From assembly GCA_964618405.1 (NCBI GenBank), contig CAZUAY010000076.1, positions 1 to 14,704 of the forward strand: DNA of 14,704 nucleotides, given 5' to 3'. Below, in pieces: positions 1-6,382 of the stretch. The stretch comes from JBBQIY01 sp964618405. Lineage in GTDB: Bacteria > Verrucomicrobiota > Kiritimatiellia > RFP12 > UBA3636. The position numbers and the translations under genes were made by a program. Below the pieces are notes generated by a model. That model saw nothing but the letters and a program-made list of their open reading frames with translations. It was not told the origin of the DNA and did not search any database. Numbering within the stretch: the first letter of the stretch is position 1; every line of letters begins with the position of its first letter.

Positions 1-6
1 TACGAA

Positions 7-26
7 AACGGGTTGGAAAACCCGTT
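7..26 (-). terminator. Perfect 8-bp hairpin, possible weak terminator for minus-strand transcription
   Basis: aacgggtt (7-14) and aacccgtt (19-26) are perfect reverse complements separated by the 4-base loop ggaa. Read on the minus strand, the hairpin is followed by TTTT and then CGTA, so it could act as a short intrinsic terminator for transcripts coming leftward from the NERD gene, whose stop is about 300 bases upstream. The U-run is short and the stem only half GC, so the terminator reading is weak; the hairpin itself is certain. Confidence 0.3.
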
Positions 27-39
27 CTCCGTTTGCTTC

Positions 40-257
40 GCCTGTCTGCCGTCCCTGCACAGGCAGGCATCTCCTGTAGAAGGGGTGTCCTCGTCGCGTA
101 ACGGGCTGAGGCGTCTTCGCGGAGGCTCGACAAAGTTTGCGACAAAGTTCGCGACAAAGTTTCGGGGGCAGAAGTTACCCCATCGTTTTTTCGCGGCGCA
201 GCCGCGCGGAGGGCTTGCCTGTTTGTCGTTTGCACAGGCTGGAAGCATCTGCTCCCA
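40..257. repeat. Two imperfect copies of a short intergenic repeat
   Basis: Positions 40-72 and 216-250 share the order gcctgt-tg-cgt-tgcacaggc-gg-agcatct, with a small gap and some substitutions. Each copy carries an inverted pair (cctg...cagg) able to fold into a small hairpin. They lie in a non-coding stretch together with the 12-bp tandem repeat at 128-163. They resemble members of a dispersed intergenic repeat family, but only these two copies are visible here. Confidence 0.35.
128..163 (+). repeat. 12-bp tandem repeat, three units
   Basis: Three consecutive units, cgacaaagtttg, cgacaaagttcg and cgacaaagtttc, run without gaps. A related block with two clear units (cgacaaagcttg, cgacaaagctca) and a similar right flank ending in ccccatcg occurs at 4015-4066. 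The shared flank means the two sites are copies of one longer repeat of about 50-60 bp, not two independent tandem arrays. Confidence 0.6.
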
Positions 258-325
258 GTGGCTCAATCGCTGTGTCTCCAACTCTCTGTGTTTACAACCG
301 CACCGCGCTTATTGCGACAACTGGG

Positions 326-1015
326 TTAATAGCCGTCTCTTTCTCCTACGATCTCTCGCACATGCGCGACATGGGAGCGCTTGTTGGAGTAGGTGTTCGC
401 TACCCGTCCACCGGTGAGTCGTGTCATGGCGGCCTGGAGTACGTCCACTGGAAGGACGGCGTCTTGGTGGCGCTTGATGAACGCGGCCAGTTCGCGACCG
501 TTCGTCACGAGAGCCTTGGGCAGGTTTTCTCGTGTCTTCATCGTGCAGTCGCCAATGAAGACGATGACGTGAATCAGATGCCGTTCATCGAGTCCGGTCA
601 ACTCGGCCAGACATTTGATGTGTTTGTAGTTCTGGCGAAAAGGATTCTGGAACTTGTGTTTGCTACGGTAGATCGTCTGAGTCCATGTGGCACTATTCGC
701 GTTTCCGAAAATCCACCCCTTCATGTTCTTGGTTTCGATCACGAATACGCCGAAAGGCGAGAATACGACATGGTCGATCTGCGTCGTGCCACCCGCCTGA
801 TCGGGAATCATCACATTGTTTAGCACCTTGTAGACTTCAGGATCCAGCCGATTTCTCAGCGAACGTGCGACAATGGACTCACCGAACTTGCCTTTGAACC
901 TCGGCGACTTCAAAACCATGACGACGGGAAGAAAGACAACAATTAGCCAAATTAAAGGATTGCTTAGGAGTGAGGAGAGAAGGGTCGTCAGCATAGTGGA
1001 AAGAATGTCTTGCAT
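326..1015 (-). CDS. NERD domain protein (nuclease-related), membrane-anchored
   Basis: A 229-residue protein. Residues about 17-35 (NPLIWLIVVFLPVVMVL) form one hydrophobic segment, probably a membrane anchor, followed by a NERD (nuclease-related) domain at about 40-160. Recognisable blocks are KGKFGES, the VLNNVMIP strand, QIDHVVFSPFGVFVIETKN and NPFRQNYKHIKCL. In this family the Asp of QIDH and the E-x-K of ETKN correspond to the catalytic-type residues of restriction-endonuclease-like folds; all are present, so it may be an active nuclease, although substrates of NERD proteins are mostly unknown. The C-terminal zinc finger found in some relatives is missing. It stands alone, with no defence genes visible beside it. 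The start is ATG; no strong ribosome binding site is visible. Confidence 0.8.
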   Translation of the reverse strand: MQDILSTMLTTLLSSLLSNPLIWLIVVFLPVVMVLKSPRFKGKFGESIVARSLRNRLDPEVYKVLNNVMIPDQAGGTTQIDHVVFSPFGVFVIETKNMKGWIFGNANSATWTQTIYRSKHKFQNPFRQNYKHIKCLAELTGLDERHLIHVIVFIGDCTMKTRENLPKALVTNGRELAAFIKRHQDAVLPVDVLQAAMTRLTGGRVANTYSNKRSHVAHVREIVGERDGY

Positions 1016-1310
1016 GGGTGTTATAGTTGGTTACGATTTGAAAGGAGTATTAGAGGAACAAGGTCAGTGGGAGTGGGATGTTGGGGCACGGCCCGTGCCC
1101 TTACCGCCGATTTCGATGATCCCATGGACGTGGTCGGGCATGATGACCCATATAAATCATTAAATATCCAAGTACCTAATATTAGAATGAACTCATATTA
1201 GGCTTGAAAACTCATTTAGGAATACAGTAGCACGGCGGAAATCCAAATGCCAGTTTAAAAACGTCTCAAGATGGCATTAAGTCAATGAACTGATACTCAT
1301 AGAGACCCAA
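1016..1310. other. Intergenic region between NERD gene and receptor gene
   Basis: This AT-rich spacer contains the transposase remnant at 1064-1156, an inverted repeat cctaatat (1175-1182) / atattagg (1195-1202) with a 12-base loop, and a 6-bp inverted pair atgcca/tggcat at about 1248-1276 just downstream of the receptor stop. Neither hairpin has a convincing T-run, so I do not call a terminator. The NERD promoter should lie in this stretch, but no clear sigma70 boxes stand out. Confidence 0.45.
1064..1156 (-). pseudogene. Remnant of a REP-associated tyrosine transposase (Y1_Tnp / RAYT, IS200-like)
   Basis: The minus strand between two in-frame stops encodes about 30 residues, FIWVIMPDHVHGIIEIGG followed by KGTGRAPTSHSH. 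The block VIMPDHVHGII is the hallmark of the IS200-like / REP-associated transposases, where H-x-H is the metal-binding HUH motif. The family is usually 150-250 residues with the catalytic Tyr well downstream, so only the HUH strand and a few following residues remain; both flanks are lost. It cannot be functional. The motif match is strong although the piece is short. Confidence 0.65.
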
Positions 1311-1895
1311 TTAGAACCGTAGACCGCCAGCGAGCACCACGTTGAATCCCGGCGCATCGACACCGGAACCGAGTTGCCGATACGTCTTGTCGGCCAGGTT
1401 TTCCAGAGTCAGGGTCAACCAACGGGTTTCTTCGTTGTTAGTCCAACCCGCCACGAGATCGAACACGCCGAATCCAGGCACAGTACCGTCAGCATACCCG
1501 GGCACGGTGAGCCGGACATCCGTGGCATCGTCAGCCGTCACATCGCCTTGGCCATATTTATCGCTGAAACGCACCTGAGCCTTCGTCCACCAGTTCCGGT
1601 TGATCTCATAACGTAGGCCGGCCAAACCATAGAGTCGGTTGGCACGGCTGATCGGCTCCTTCAGAATACTGCCATCCGATTGCGGCACTTTTTGCTCGCT
1701 GTCGACCAAGCTGAGGCTGCCCACGAGAGCGAGACGGCTACCGAACCCTTCGGGCATCGGCAGACCATAGTCCCATTGCACCTCGAAGCCGCGCAGATAG
1801 GCGCTCTCGCCATTGTCGCTTGTGCCGACGCCGTCAGCGGCATAGACCGTTTGGATGACATCCTCGATCAGGGTCTTAAAGACGCTGACAGCCAA
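1311..1895 (-). pseudogene. TonB-dependent receptor, C-terminal barrel part (separated by frameshift)
   Basis: This 194-residue frame continues the receptor encoded just upstream at 1900-3528. It is rich in alternating beta strands typical of an outer-membrane barrel (AVSVFKTLIEDVIQT, YLRGFEVQWDYGL, WLTLTLENLADKTYRQLG) and ends in ...VLAGGLRF with a C-terminal Phe, the outer-membrane assembly signal. The apparent start at 1893-1895 is TTG, and the frame stays open upstream of it as GRDLL, so this is the inside of a gene and not a separate protein. The strand pattern follows directly on the NPDL-type motif ending the upstream piece. Either the gene is truly broken or a base was miscalled; without repair this part has no signal peptide and would not reach the membrane. 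Confidence 0.8.
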
Positions 1896-1899
1896 CAGA

Positions 1900-3528
1900 T
1901 CACGCCCTTTCGATCGTGTAGCCGATTTCGGGATCTAGGTCGGGGTTGCCGACGTGAATATTGCCGCTGGAGGCACGATCGCTGGCCCCGTCGAGATCGT
2001 TGAGGTTGGGTGCTCGGAAGGCCTTGGAGACTCCGACAAAAACCAGCATGTCGTCGCGGAATTGGTCGCTGAGTCGCAGACTGCCAGAGAGATCATCGGC
2101 GGAGTTTTGTGCCGTCTCGAAGTCCCAGTCGACATACGTGTAGCGAAGACCGGACAGCAAGCTCCACTTCTCATTCAATTGCCACAAATCCTGAGCGTAG
2201 AGCGCGTATGTGTTATAGTCGGCTCCATCGGTGATGGTGGTGTTCTTTCCCCAGTTTTGTGTCTTGTAAGCTGTCGCTCCTGCCGGATCGGTGCCGTCGG
2301 GATTTCGGAATTCTCGGTAAGCGTTGCTGGTGCGCTCGAACAGGGCTAATACGCCGTAGGTAATCTCGTGCTCGTCGATCTGGCTCGTGAATTGGGGCTC
2401 AATCCCGAAGCTGTCAATTCGATCATCGTATTCCCGGCGACGGTACGTGCCATCATCCGTCAGATCCTCTCGCCGTTGTTGTTCGTCAAACTGATGCCAC
2501 CAGACCGTGGTGGTGAGTTTGTCAAAGAAGAGGCCATCCGGAGTCCAGTGATCCCGTAGATGCAGATAGGTGAAGGTTTCAGGATCGTAGTAACGGCTGA
2601 TGCGCTTGAGAACACCACTGTTCTCGTAGTACCCATCCGGACGTCGGGCATCATCTTGGTAGGTGTGGCCTAAAGCGATTTCGATGGTCCGATCCGGGAG
2701 CCCGTCATAGGCTGCTCGGCCCGCCAGAACCCATTGATCGTAGGCGGTGTTGGGGATCCTGTCGGAGCCTTTTTTGCGGGATCCGAAGAGATTATCGGAG
2801 GCATCTTTGCCTCCGACACGATTGTGGAAGTCAAAGAAACTCCCCTCGAACGAATACCGCCAGTCGCCCGACTCGCCATCGACACCTGAGCCCGTCTGGA
2901 CGCCGTTGGCATGGTCGATTCGCGTGCTCAACCACGGAGAAACGGCCTTGCCGACTCGGCGTCCAGGTGTTGCCAGACGCATGTCGAGCGCGCCGGTCAA
3001 ACCATCGGAGCCATTCACCACACTCGAAGATCCGAGAATGGCATCCATGCTGTCGATGCTCACGTCGGGAATCAGTGCGGAGTACTCGTTCGGCCCGCCG
3101 CGCATGGTCGCATGGCTCAGACGCACACCGTCGAAAAGCAACAGACTCTGTTTGCCGGTGAGGCCGCGGATGTAAGGACTTGCTTGTCCCGGAGACGTGT
3201 GCTGTAGGATGACTCCTGGCCCGAAGTCGATGCGATCAAGAGCCGTGCGGCCCGTGCCGGCATTCAGCGCTTCCTGATCATGGTGGTAGAAGGCGTAGGG
3301 CTGGCTGAACGGATCAAGCGACAGCCGTGTTGCGGTCACGATAATGTCGGGAAGTAGTTCTGTCGCTGGGGTTTCCGCTGGTTGGGAATCCGCCGGTTCT
3401 GCGCCGAGACAGACCACTGGCAGGATCGAGGCACTGATCAGCACCGCTCGCCAGATTTGACTTCGACATGGGCGAGACCCTAAGGTCTCATCTGACGGGT
3501 TCTTATATCGAGACACGTACCTCATCAT
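1900..3528 (-). pseudogene. TonB-dependent outer-membrane receptor, N-terminal plug and barrel part
   Basis: The 542-residue frame has an N-terminal hydrophobic export signal (about 27-43, probably cleaved near LGA-EP), a TonB box DIIVTATR at 61-68, a plug domain at about 85-195 with SPYIRGLTGKQSLLLFDGVR and a GS-D-LTGAL end, then barrel strands. Near its end it has FRAPNLNDL (from about 504) and NPDLDPE (about 528). The frame then hits TGA within AAAGGGCGTGA, while the other frame continues as GRDLLAVSVFKT, so the gene is split. Such receptors import iron chelates, haem, cobalamin or glycans with energy from TonB-ExbB-ExbD; the plug and FRAP/NPDL blocks recall haem- and siderophore-type receptors, but the ligand is unproven. 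The start is the first of two adjacent ATGs, with ribosome binding site AAGGGAG (3536-3542) 7 bases away. Confidence 0.85.
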
Positions 3529-3861
3529 TCACTTGCTCCCTTTTTTGTAGATGTTAATGTACCCAGCCGAAAACGCTTCACCGTGTGAACCGTCCGCAAG
3601 GCGTGTTCTCTTCTGGAAACGAACCCAAAGCCGAAAGGGTTCATTCTGTCCATCAGATTTCGTAAAAAGATGAAATTGAGCATAAAAAGAGAATGCAGCC
3701 TGTTCGCTGACGCCGCGCGGATGCAGCTTTCGAGGCTTCGGAAAATCAGAGCGTGTCCACCGGACTGACGACACCTCATGCATGTTCTCGGCCGAGGGAT
3801 GTTGGGCATCCGATGAATCATCCCCAGATGTTTCATTCATGCCACGAATGGGCTCTGGCAT
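3529..3861 (-). CDS. Possible small protein coupled to the TonB-dependent receptor
   Basis: An unrecognised 110-residue frame. Its C-terminal half looks like real protein, with alternating hydrophobic residues suggesting beta strands (FSFYAQFHLFTK, FRLWVRFQKRTR, GYINIYKK). Its TGA stop directly abuts the receptor ATG (TGA-ATG), and the receptor's ribosome binding site lies inside its last codons, which fits translational coupling. The N-terminal half is polar and lacks a clear ribosome binding site; the frame is open back to 3922 through a stretch reading LSGCQAFPT. A strong ribosome binding site and ATG exist upstream at 3951-3966 but in another frame, so the gene may itself carry a frameshift. 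A competing frame (3525-3836) overlaps it; its product looks less protein-like. Function unknown. Confidence 0.35.
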   Translation of the reverse strand: MPEPIRGMNETSGDDSSDAQHPSAENMHEVSSVRWTRSDFPKPRKLHPRGVSEQAAFSFYAQFHLFTKSDGQNEPFRLWVRFQKRTRLADGSHGEAFSAGYINIYKKGSK

Positions 3862-3953
3862 GGCATTGTATTTTTCATTGTTTTTTTGTGTTGGAAATGC
3901 CTGGCATCCAGAAAGGTCCGGTTATTCTTGCAATCTTGTCTAGAACCTTTCAT
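3837..3953 (-). CDS. Tiny ORF with good ribosome binding site, leader or broken gene start
   Basis: A 38-codon frame starts at ATG 3951-3953, with AGGAG (3962-3966) 8 bases upstream, the best minus-strand initiation signal in this area. The product (MKGSRQDCKNNRTFLDARHF then HKKTMKNTMPCQSPFVA) has no recognisable domain, export signal or membrane segment. It ends TGA directly followed by ATG of another frame. It may be the true start of the small gene at 3529-3861, now out of frame, or a leader peptide of the receptor transcript. It could also be chance. Confidence 0.2.
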   Translation of the reverse strand: MKGSRQDCKNNRTFLDARHFQHKKTMKNTMPCQSPFVA

Positions 3954-4014
3954 AATCTTCACTCCTGAAATCGACAACGCTAAGCGAAGTCGCGAATCGC
4001 CAGTAACGCCGAAT

Positions 4015-4066
4015 CTCGACAAAGCTTGCGACAAAGCTCACGATACAGTATTTTAATGCCCCATCG
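4015..4066 (+). repeat. Second copy of the cgacaaag intergenic repeat
   Basis: It begins ctcgacaaagcttgcgacaa and ends gccccatcgg. The copy at 126-186 begins ctcgacaaagtttgcgacaa and ends accccatcgt. The units, their order and the right flank agree with a few substitutions and a length difference of about 9 bases. The two copies are in the same orientation and bracket the NERD gene, the transposase remnant and the receptor unit. Confidence 0.55.
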
Positions 4067-4090
4067 GAAACTACGCGCTACGCACTTAGT

Positions 4091-4141
4091 TCTCTCTCTC
4101 TCTCTCTCCACTCGCGACTAGCCACTAGCGACTAGCCACTT
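4091..4141 (+). repeat. (TC)9 microsatellite and 14-bp tandem repeat in the tsaD leader
   Basis: Nine TC units (4091-4108) are followed by two copies of gcgactagccact[a/t] at 4114-4127 and 4128-4141 that differ only in the last base. The tandem repeat ends 4 bases before the tsaD ATG, in the place where a ribosome binding site would be expected; none is visible. Both repeats are of the kind that change length by slippage. Confidence 0.75.
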
Positions 4142-4145
4142 CTCT

Positions 4146-5171
4146 ATGAACATTCTTGGCATCGAAACCTCCTGCGACGAAACATCAGCGGCAATCGTAA
4201 AAGATGGCCAGCAAGTCCTTTCCAACGTCGTGCATACGCAATTGCAGCATCGAGACTACGGAGGCGTTGTCCCAGAAATCGCCTCGCGCTGTCATATCCA
4301 GCTCCTCCCCGAGATCGTGGAAGAAGCCGTCAAAAGCTCCGGCCTCGAGTGGAACCGGATCGATGCCATCGCGGCCACACGTGGCCCCGGGCTCGCAAGC
4401 TCCCTGCTCGTTGGCTGGTCCATGGCGAAAGGGTTGGCGAAACGTCTCGACGTTCCGCTCATCGCGATCAACCATACCGAGGCGCACTTGCATTCTGTCT
4501 TTCTCGATTCAAACGCCATCAAGCCTTTTGAAGCCATTCCCATGGTAGGACTCGCCGTATCGGGCGGTCACACGAGTCTCTTTCGCATCCCAGCCTACGG
4601 ACAAATCGAGCTCATCGGCCGTACCGTCGACGACGCGGCGGGCGAAGCCCTTGACAAGGCGGCGAAGCTCCTCGGCCTCGGGTATCCCGGCGGCCCCATC
4701 ATCGACCGACTCTCGCGTGGCAGAGTCCCACAGAAAACCAGCTTTCCCGAAGGTCGCGTTCGCGAGGGCGTCGAGACCGGAGGCCTTTCAAATGAACTGT
4801 GCATGAGTTTCAGCGGCTTGAAGACCTCGCTCCTGAACCGAGTCACGAAGGCTCCACCGAAGGACGACGAAGAAGTCGCCCAGATCGCCGCCGACTATCA
4901 GGAGGCCGTGGTGCAGGCACTGATTAAGCGATGCGACAAAGCGCTCGGTGATGCTAAGTACCTCGCTGTCGGTGGCGGCGTGTCGATGAATAGTCGTTTA
5001 CGCACTTGCCTCACGGAGCTCGCTCAAGAACGCGGCGTTCACCTGCTTCTGGCGCCGCCCAAGTACTGTGGTGACAATGCCGCGATGATCGCTGGCCTTG
5101 CCTGCATGGGCCGCGGTATTTCCTCTCAAGAGTCCTTCAGTCTGGACATCGCTCCCTCTTGGGCGGTTTGA
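4146..5171 (+). CDS. tsaD: tRNA N6-adenosine threonylcarbamoyltransferase TsaD
   Basis: TsaD transfers the threonylcarbamoyl group from threonylcarbamoyl-AMP (made by TsaC/Sua5) to N6 of A37 in tRNAs reading ANN codons; in bacteria it works with TsaB and TsaE. The 341-residue length is normal for the family. Visible family features are the ASKHA-fold start MNILGIETSCDETSAAIV, the block GGVVPEIASRCH, ATRGPGLASSLLVG, the metal-site NHTEAH (family consensus HxEGH, here Ala for Gly), VSGGHTSL, DDAAGEALDKAAKLLGLGYPGG, and near the end AVGGGVSMNSRL and CGDNAAMIA. The second metal-binding His of that motif is kept, so it should be active. The start ATG has no visible Shine-Dalgarno sequence; translation may rely on the repeat leader. 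The neighbours are unrelated to tRNA modification. Confidence 0.96.
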   Translation: MNILGIETSCDETSAAIVKDGQQVLSNVVHTQLQHRDYGGVVPEIASRCHIQLLPEIVEEAVKSSGLEWNRIDAIAATRGPGLASSLLVGWSMAKGLAKRLDVPLIAINHTEAHLHSVFLDSNAIKPFEAIPMVGLAVSGGHTSLFRIPAYGQIELIGRTVDDAAGEALDKAAKLLGLGYPGGPIIDRLSRGRVPQKTSFPEGRVREGVETGGLSNELCMSFSGLKTSLLNRVTKAPPKDDEEVAQIAADYQEAVVQALIKRCDKALGDAKYLAVGGGVSMNSRLRTCLTELAQERGVHLLLAPPKYCGDNAAMIAGLACMGRGISSQESFSLDIAPSWAV

Positions 5172-5193
5172 ATTTTTGTAACCGTTCACGGGG

Positions 5194-5303
5194 GGCATCC
5201 GGATTGCCGAAGTAAAGCGGTGATCCTTGGGCTTCAACAAGAACGGCTGTCTCAATGTGCGGATCAAAGCGATGTCCTCGCCTCTCAACTCCTGACCCTG
5301 CAT
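5194..5303 (-). pseudogene. Fragment resembling N-terminus of a DruA-like (DUF4338) transposon protein
   Basis: From ATG 5301-5303 the minus strand reads MQGQELRGEDIALIRTLRQP and then runs into the inverted repeat. The pattern G-Q/R-E-L-x-x-E-D-I-A-L-I-R-x-L is what I recall from the start of DUF4338 proteins found beside transposases and in Druantia systems, where it is normally followed by a Trp- and Leu-Cys-rich segment (SRxLCRxW). That segment is absent: the sequence jumps directly to the element end, which fits internal deletion. The identification rests on a short motif and is moderate at best. It is not a functional gene. Confidence 0.4.
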
Positions 5304-5362
5304 GACTAAAACATCTGACAATATGAAGCAATATACAACATTCACGGCTATTTTTTTTGCGC

Positions 5363-5392
5363 TGGACATTACTGCCGCGACAATGCTATGCT
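5363..5392 (+). promoter_or_regulatory. Candidate sigma70 promoter inside the element, facing DUF4838 gene A
   Basis: TGGACA (5363-5368) and TATGCT (5387-5392) are separated by 18 bases and lie about 90 bases before the gene A start, downstream of a T8 run. Each box differs from consensus in one or two positions. If used, the mobile-element remnant would provide the promoter for the carbohydrate locus. Such matches arise by chance, so confidence is low. Confidence 0.25.
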
Positions 5393-5437
5393 TCAAATTA
5401 ATTGGGGTCGCTTATACCCCGTGAACGGTTACAAGAT

Positions 5438-6382
5438 AACTCACAAAAGCAACTCACATAACACAACTTCATCGGGAGGTACGATGCACATGCGCAACGC
5501 AGTTAGCGGTTTATTGACCATGACGGGAGTCGCATTCGGAATGGCCGGACCGGCGCGGGCCGCCGCGTTCATCGTCCAGGATGGAGCGCCCAAGGCGCAG
5601 ATCGTCATCGCCGAGCAGCCGACTCGCATGCAGAAGGTGGCGGCGGAGGAATTGCAGAAGTACGTCAGGAAAATCAGCGGCGCGGAACTGCCGATCATGA
5701 CGGCTCCCACGGACACCCAAGCGATCAAGCTCTACGTTGGCCAAAGCGCTTCTACCGACAAGCTGGGATTGAAGAACGAGGACCTGGAGCACGGCGCCTA
5801 CCGAATGAAGTCGGGCCCGGACTACCTCGTCTTGCTGGGCAAGGATACGAATTATTTCCAGGACGAGCCCAGTAGCGCCGGCGAGGTGTACCCCACCAGC
5901 CGCGCCGACCGCAAACGCGCCGCCGAGGCTTGGGAAAAGCAGAATGGAGACCGCTGGGGCACGCCGTTCATGTCGTCTTTCAAGGGCTACCATGCCAAAC
6001 TCGGCCTTTGGGCCAACGATGAACACGGCTCGCTCAATGCGGTGAATGACTTCCTGCGCAGCTTGGGCGTGGAATGGTACATGCCGGGCGATTTCGGCGA
6101 AATCCTGCCGGAAATGACCTCCATCCAGATCCCGGACGTGGACCGGACCGTCCGCCCGGAAGTTGCCACACGCTCCATGGGGTTTTACTATAACGCCCCC
6201 TTCATGGCCTCGGAGGATGAGTTCCTGTGGCAGTTGCGCCTGGGGTTCAACCCCAACGGCGATATCGGCGGCCATGGCATCGCCAACATGCTTGCCACCG
6301 CAAAGGTCAAGCAGGAACACCCCGAGTACTTCGCACTGTACGGCGGCGAGCGCGAAACCGAAAGCCGGGGCGGCAAGCCCTG
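5438..6382 (+). repeat. 945-bp direct repeat, copy 1
   Basis: Identical to 9400-10344 (offset 3962 bases) except for G5449 against A9411 in the leader; I compared the two copies line by line. It covers 46 bases of leader including the ribosome binding site and the first 299 codons plus two bases of codon 300. Identity stops abruptly at 6383 (T against C) and the sequences then differ at many positions. The left edge lies 4 bases from the end of the inverted-repeat element. Confidence 0.95.

Larger units (their letters stand above)
1..325. other. Intergenic region without a convincing gene
   Basis: No reading frame here looks like a protein: the plus-strand frames are rich in Arg, Ser and Cys, run through the repeats and overlap the antisense of the NERD gene. 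What the stretch holds is the hairpin at 7-26, two imperfect copies of a short repeat (40-72, 216-250), a 12-bp tandem repeat (128-163) and a GC-rich 6-bp-stem hairpin (192-206). It looks like repeat-laden spacer downstream of the leftward NERD gene. Confidence 0.5.
3954..4145. promoter_or_regulatory. Divergent intergenic region between receptor operon and tsaD
   Basis: Both the leftward receptor unit and the rightward tsaD gene must be transcribed from this stretch of about 190 bases. It holds the second copy of the cgacaaag repeat (4015-4066), a (TC)9 run (4091-4108) and a 14-bp tandem repeat (4114-4141). No convincing pair of sigma70 boxes or Fur-type palindrome can be pointed to, so the regulatory role is inferred from the gene arrangement only. 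Confidence 0.35.
5176..5434 (-). mobile_element. MITE-like remnant of an insertion sequence, 18-bp terminal inverted repeats
   Basis: ttgtaaccgttcacgggg (5176-5193) is the perfect reverse complement of ccccgtgaacggttacaa (5417-5434). The 223 bases between contain no full transposase, only a minus-strand fragment starting at 5303 that resembles the N-terminus of DruA/DUF4338-type proteins often carried by insertion sequences. The most likely origin is an internally deleted element whose left end is at 5434 and right end at 5176. Flanking bases (gaattttt on the left, gataac on the right) show no target duplication, so the exact ends may be 16 (5178, 5432) or 18 bases, or the insertion is old. 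The left end sits 7 bases from the tsaD stop. Confidence 0.65.
5172..5483. other. Intergenic region between tsaD and DUF4838 gene A
   Basis: Most of this 312-base stretch is the inverted-repeat-bounded element at 5176-5434. The last 49 bases (5435-5483) are the leader of gene A; from 5438 on they are shared with the leader of gene B at 9400. No terminator was found directly after tsaD unless the element itself supplies one. Confidence 0.55.

Noticed and set aside
192..206. GC-rich hairpin cgcggc-gca-gccgcg as a terminator
   Set aside because: The T-run lies before the hairpin on the plus strand, and on the minus strand A residues follow it; neither direction gives stem followed by T.
137..823. 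Plus-strand frame of 228 codons opposite the NERD gene
   Set aside because: Its start lies in the tandem repeat and the product shows no domain, while the opposite strand encodes a clear NERD protein.
1311..1895. Independent short gene starting at 1895
   Set aside because: The start would be TTG with no ribosome binding site, the frame stays open upstream, and the product is the direct continuation of the receptor barrel.
3529..4145. Cobalamin riboswitch upstream of the TonB-dependent receptor
   Set aside because: Such receptors are often controlled this way, but I could not find the B12-box sequence on the minus strand here.
5168..5442. Target-site duplication around the inverted-repeat element
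   Set aside because: Bases outside the two repeats (gaattttt and gataac or aagataac) do not match at any plausible length.
5388..5483. N-terminal extension of gene A (and 9344-9445 for gene B, 11566-11922 for the TPR gene)
   Set aside because: The extensions run through a mobile-element end, the fucosidase tail, or gene B in another frame; strong ribosome binding sites and signal peptides mark the internal ATGs as the true starts.
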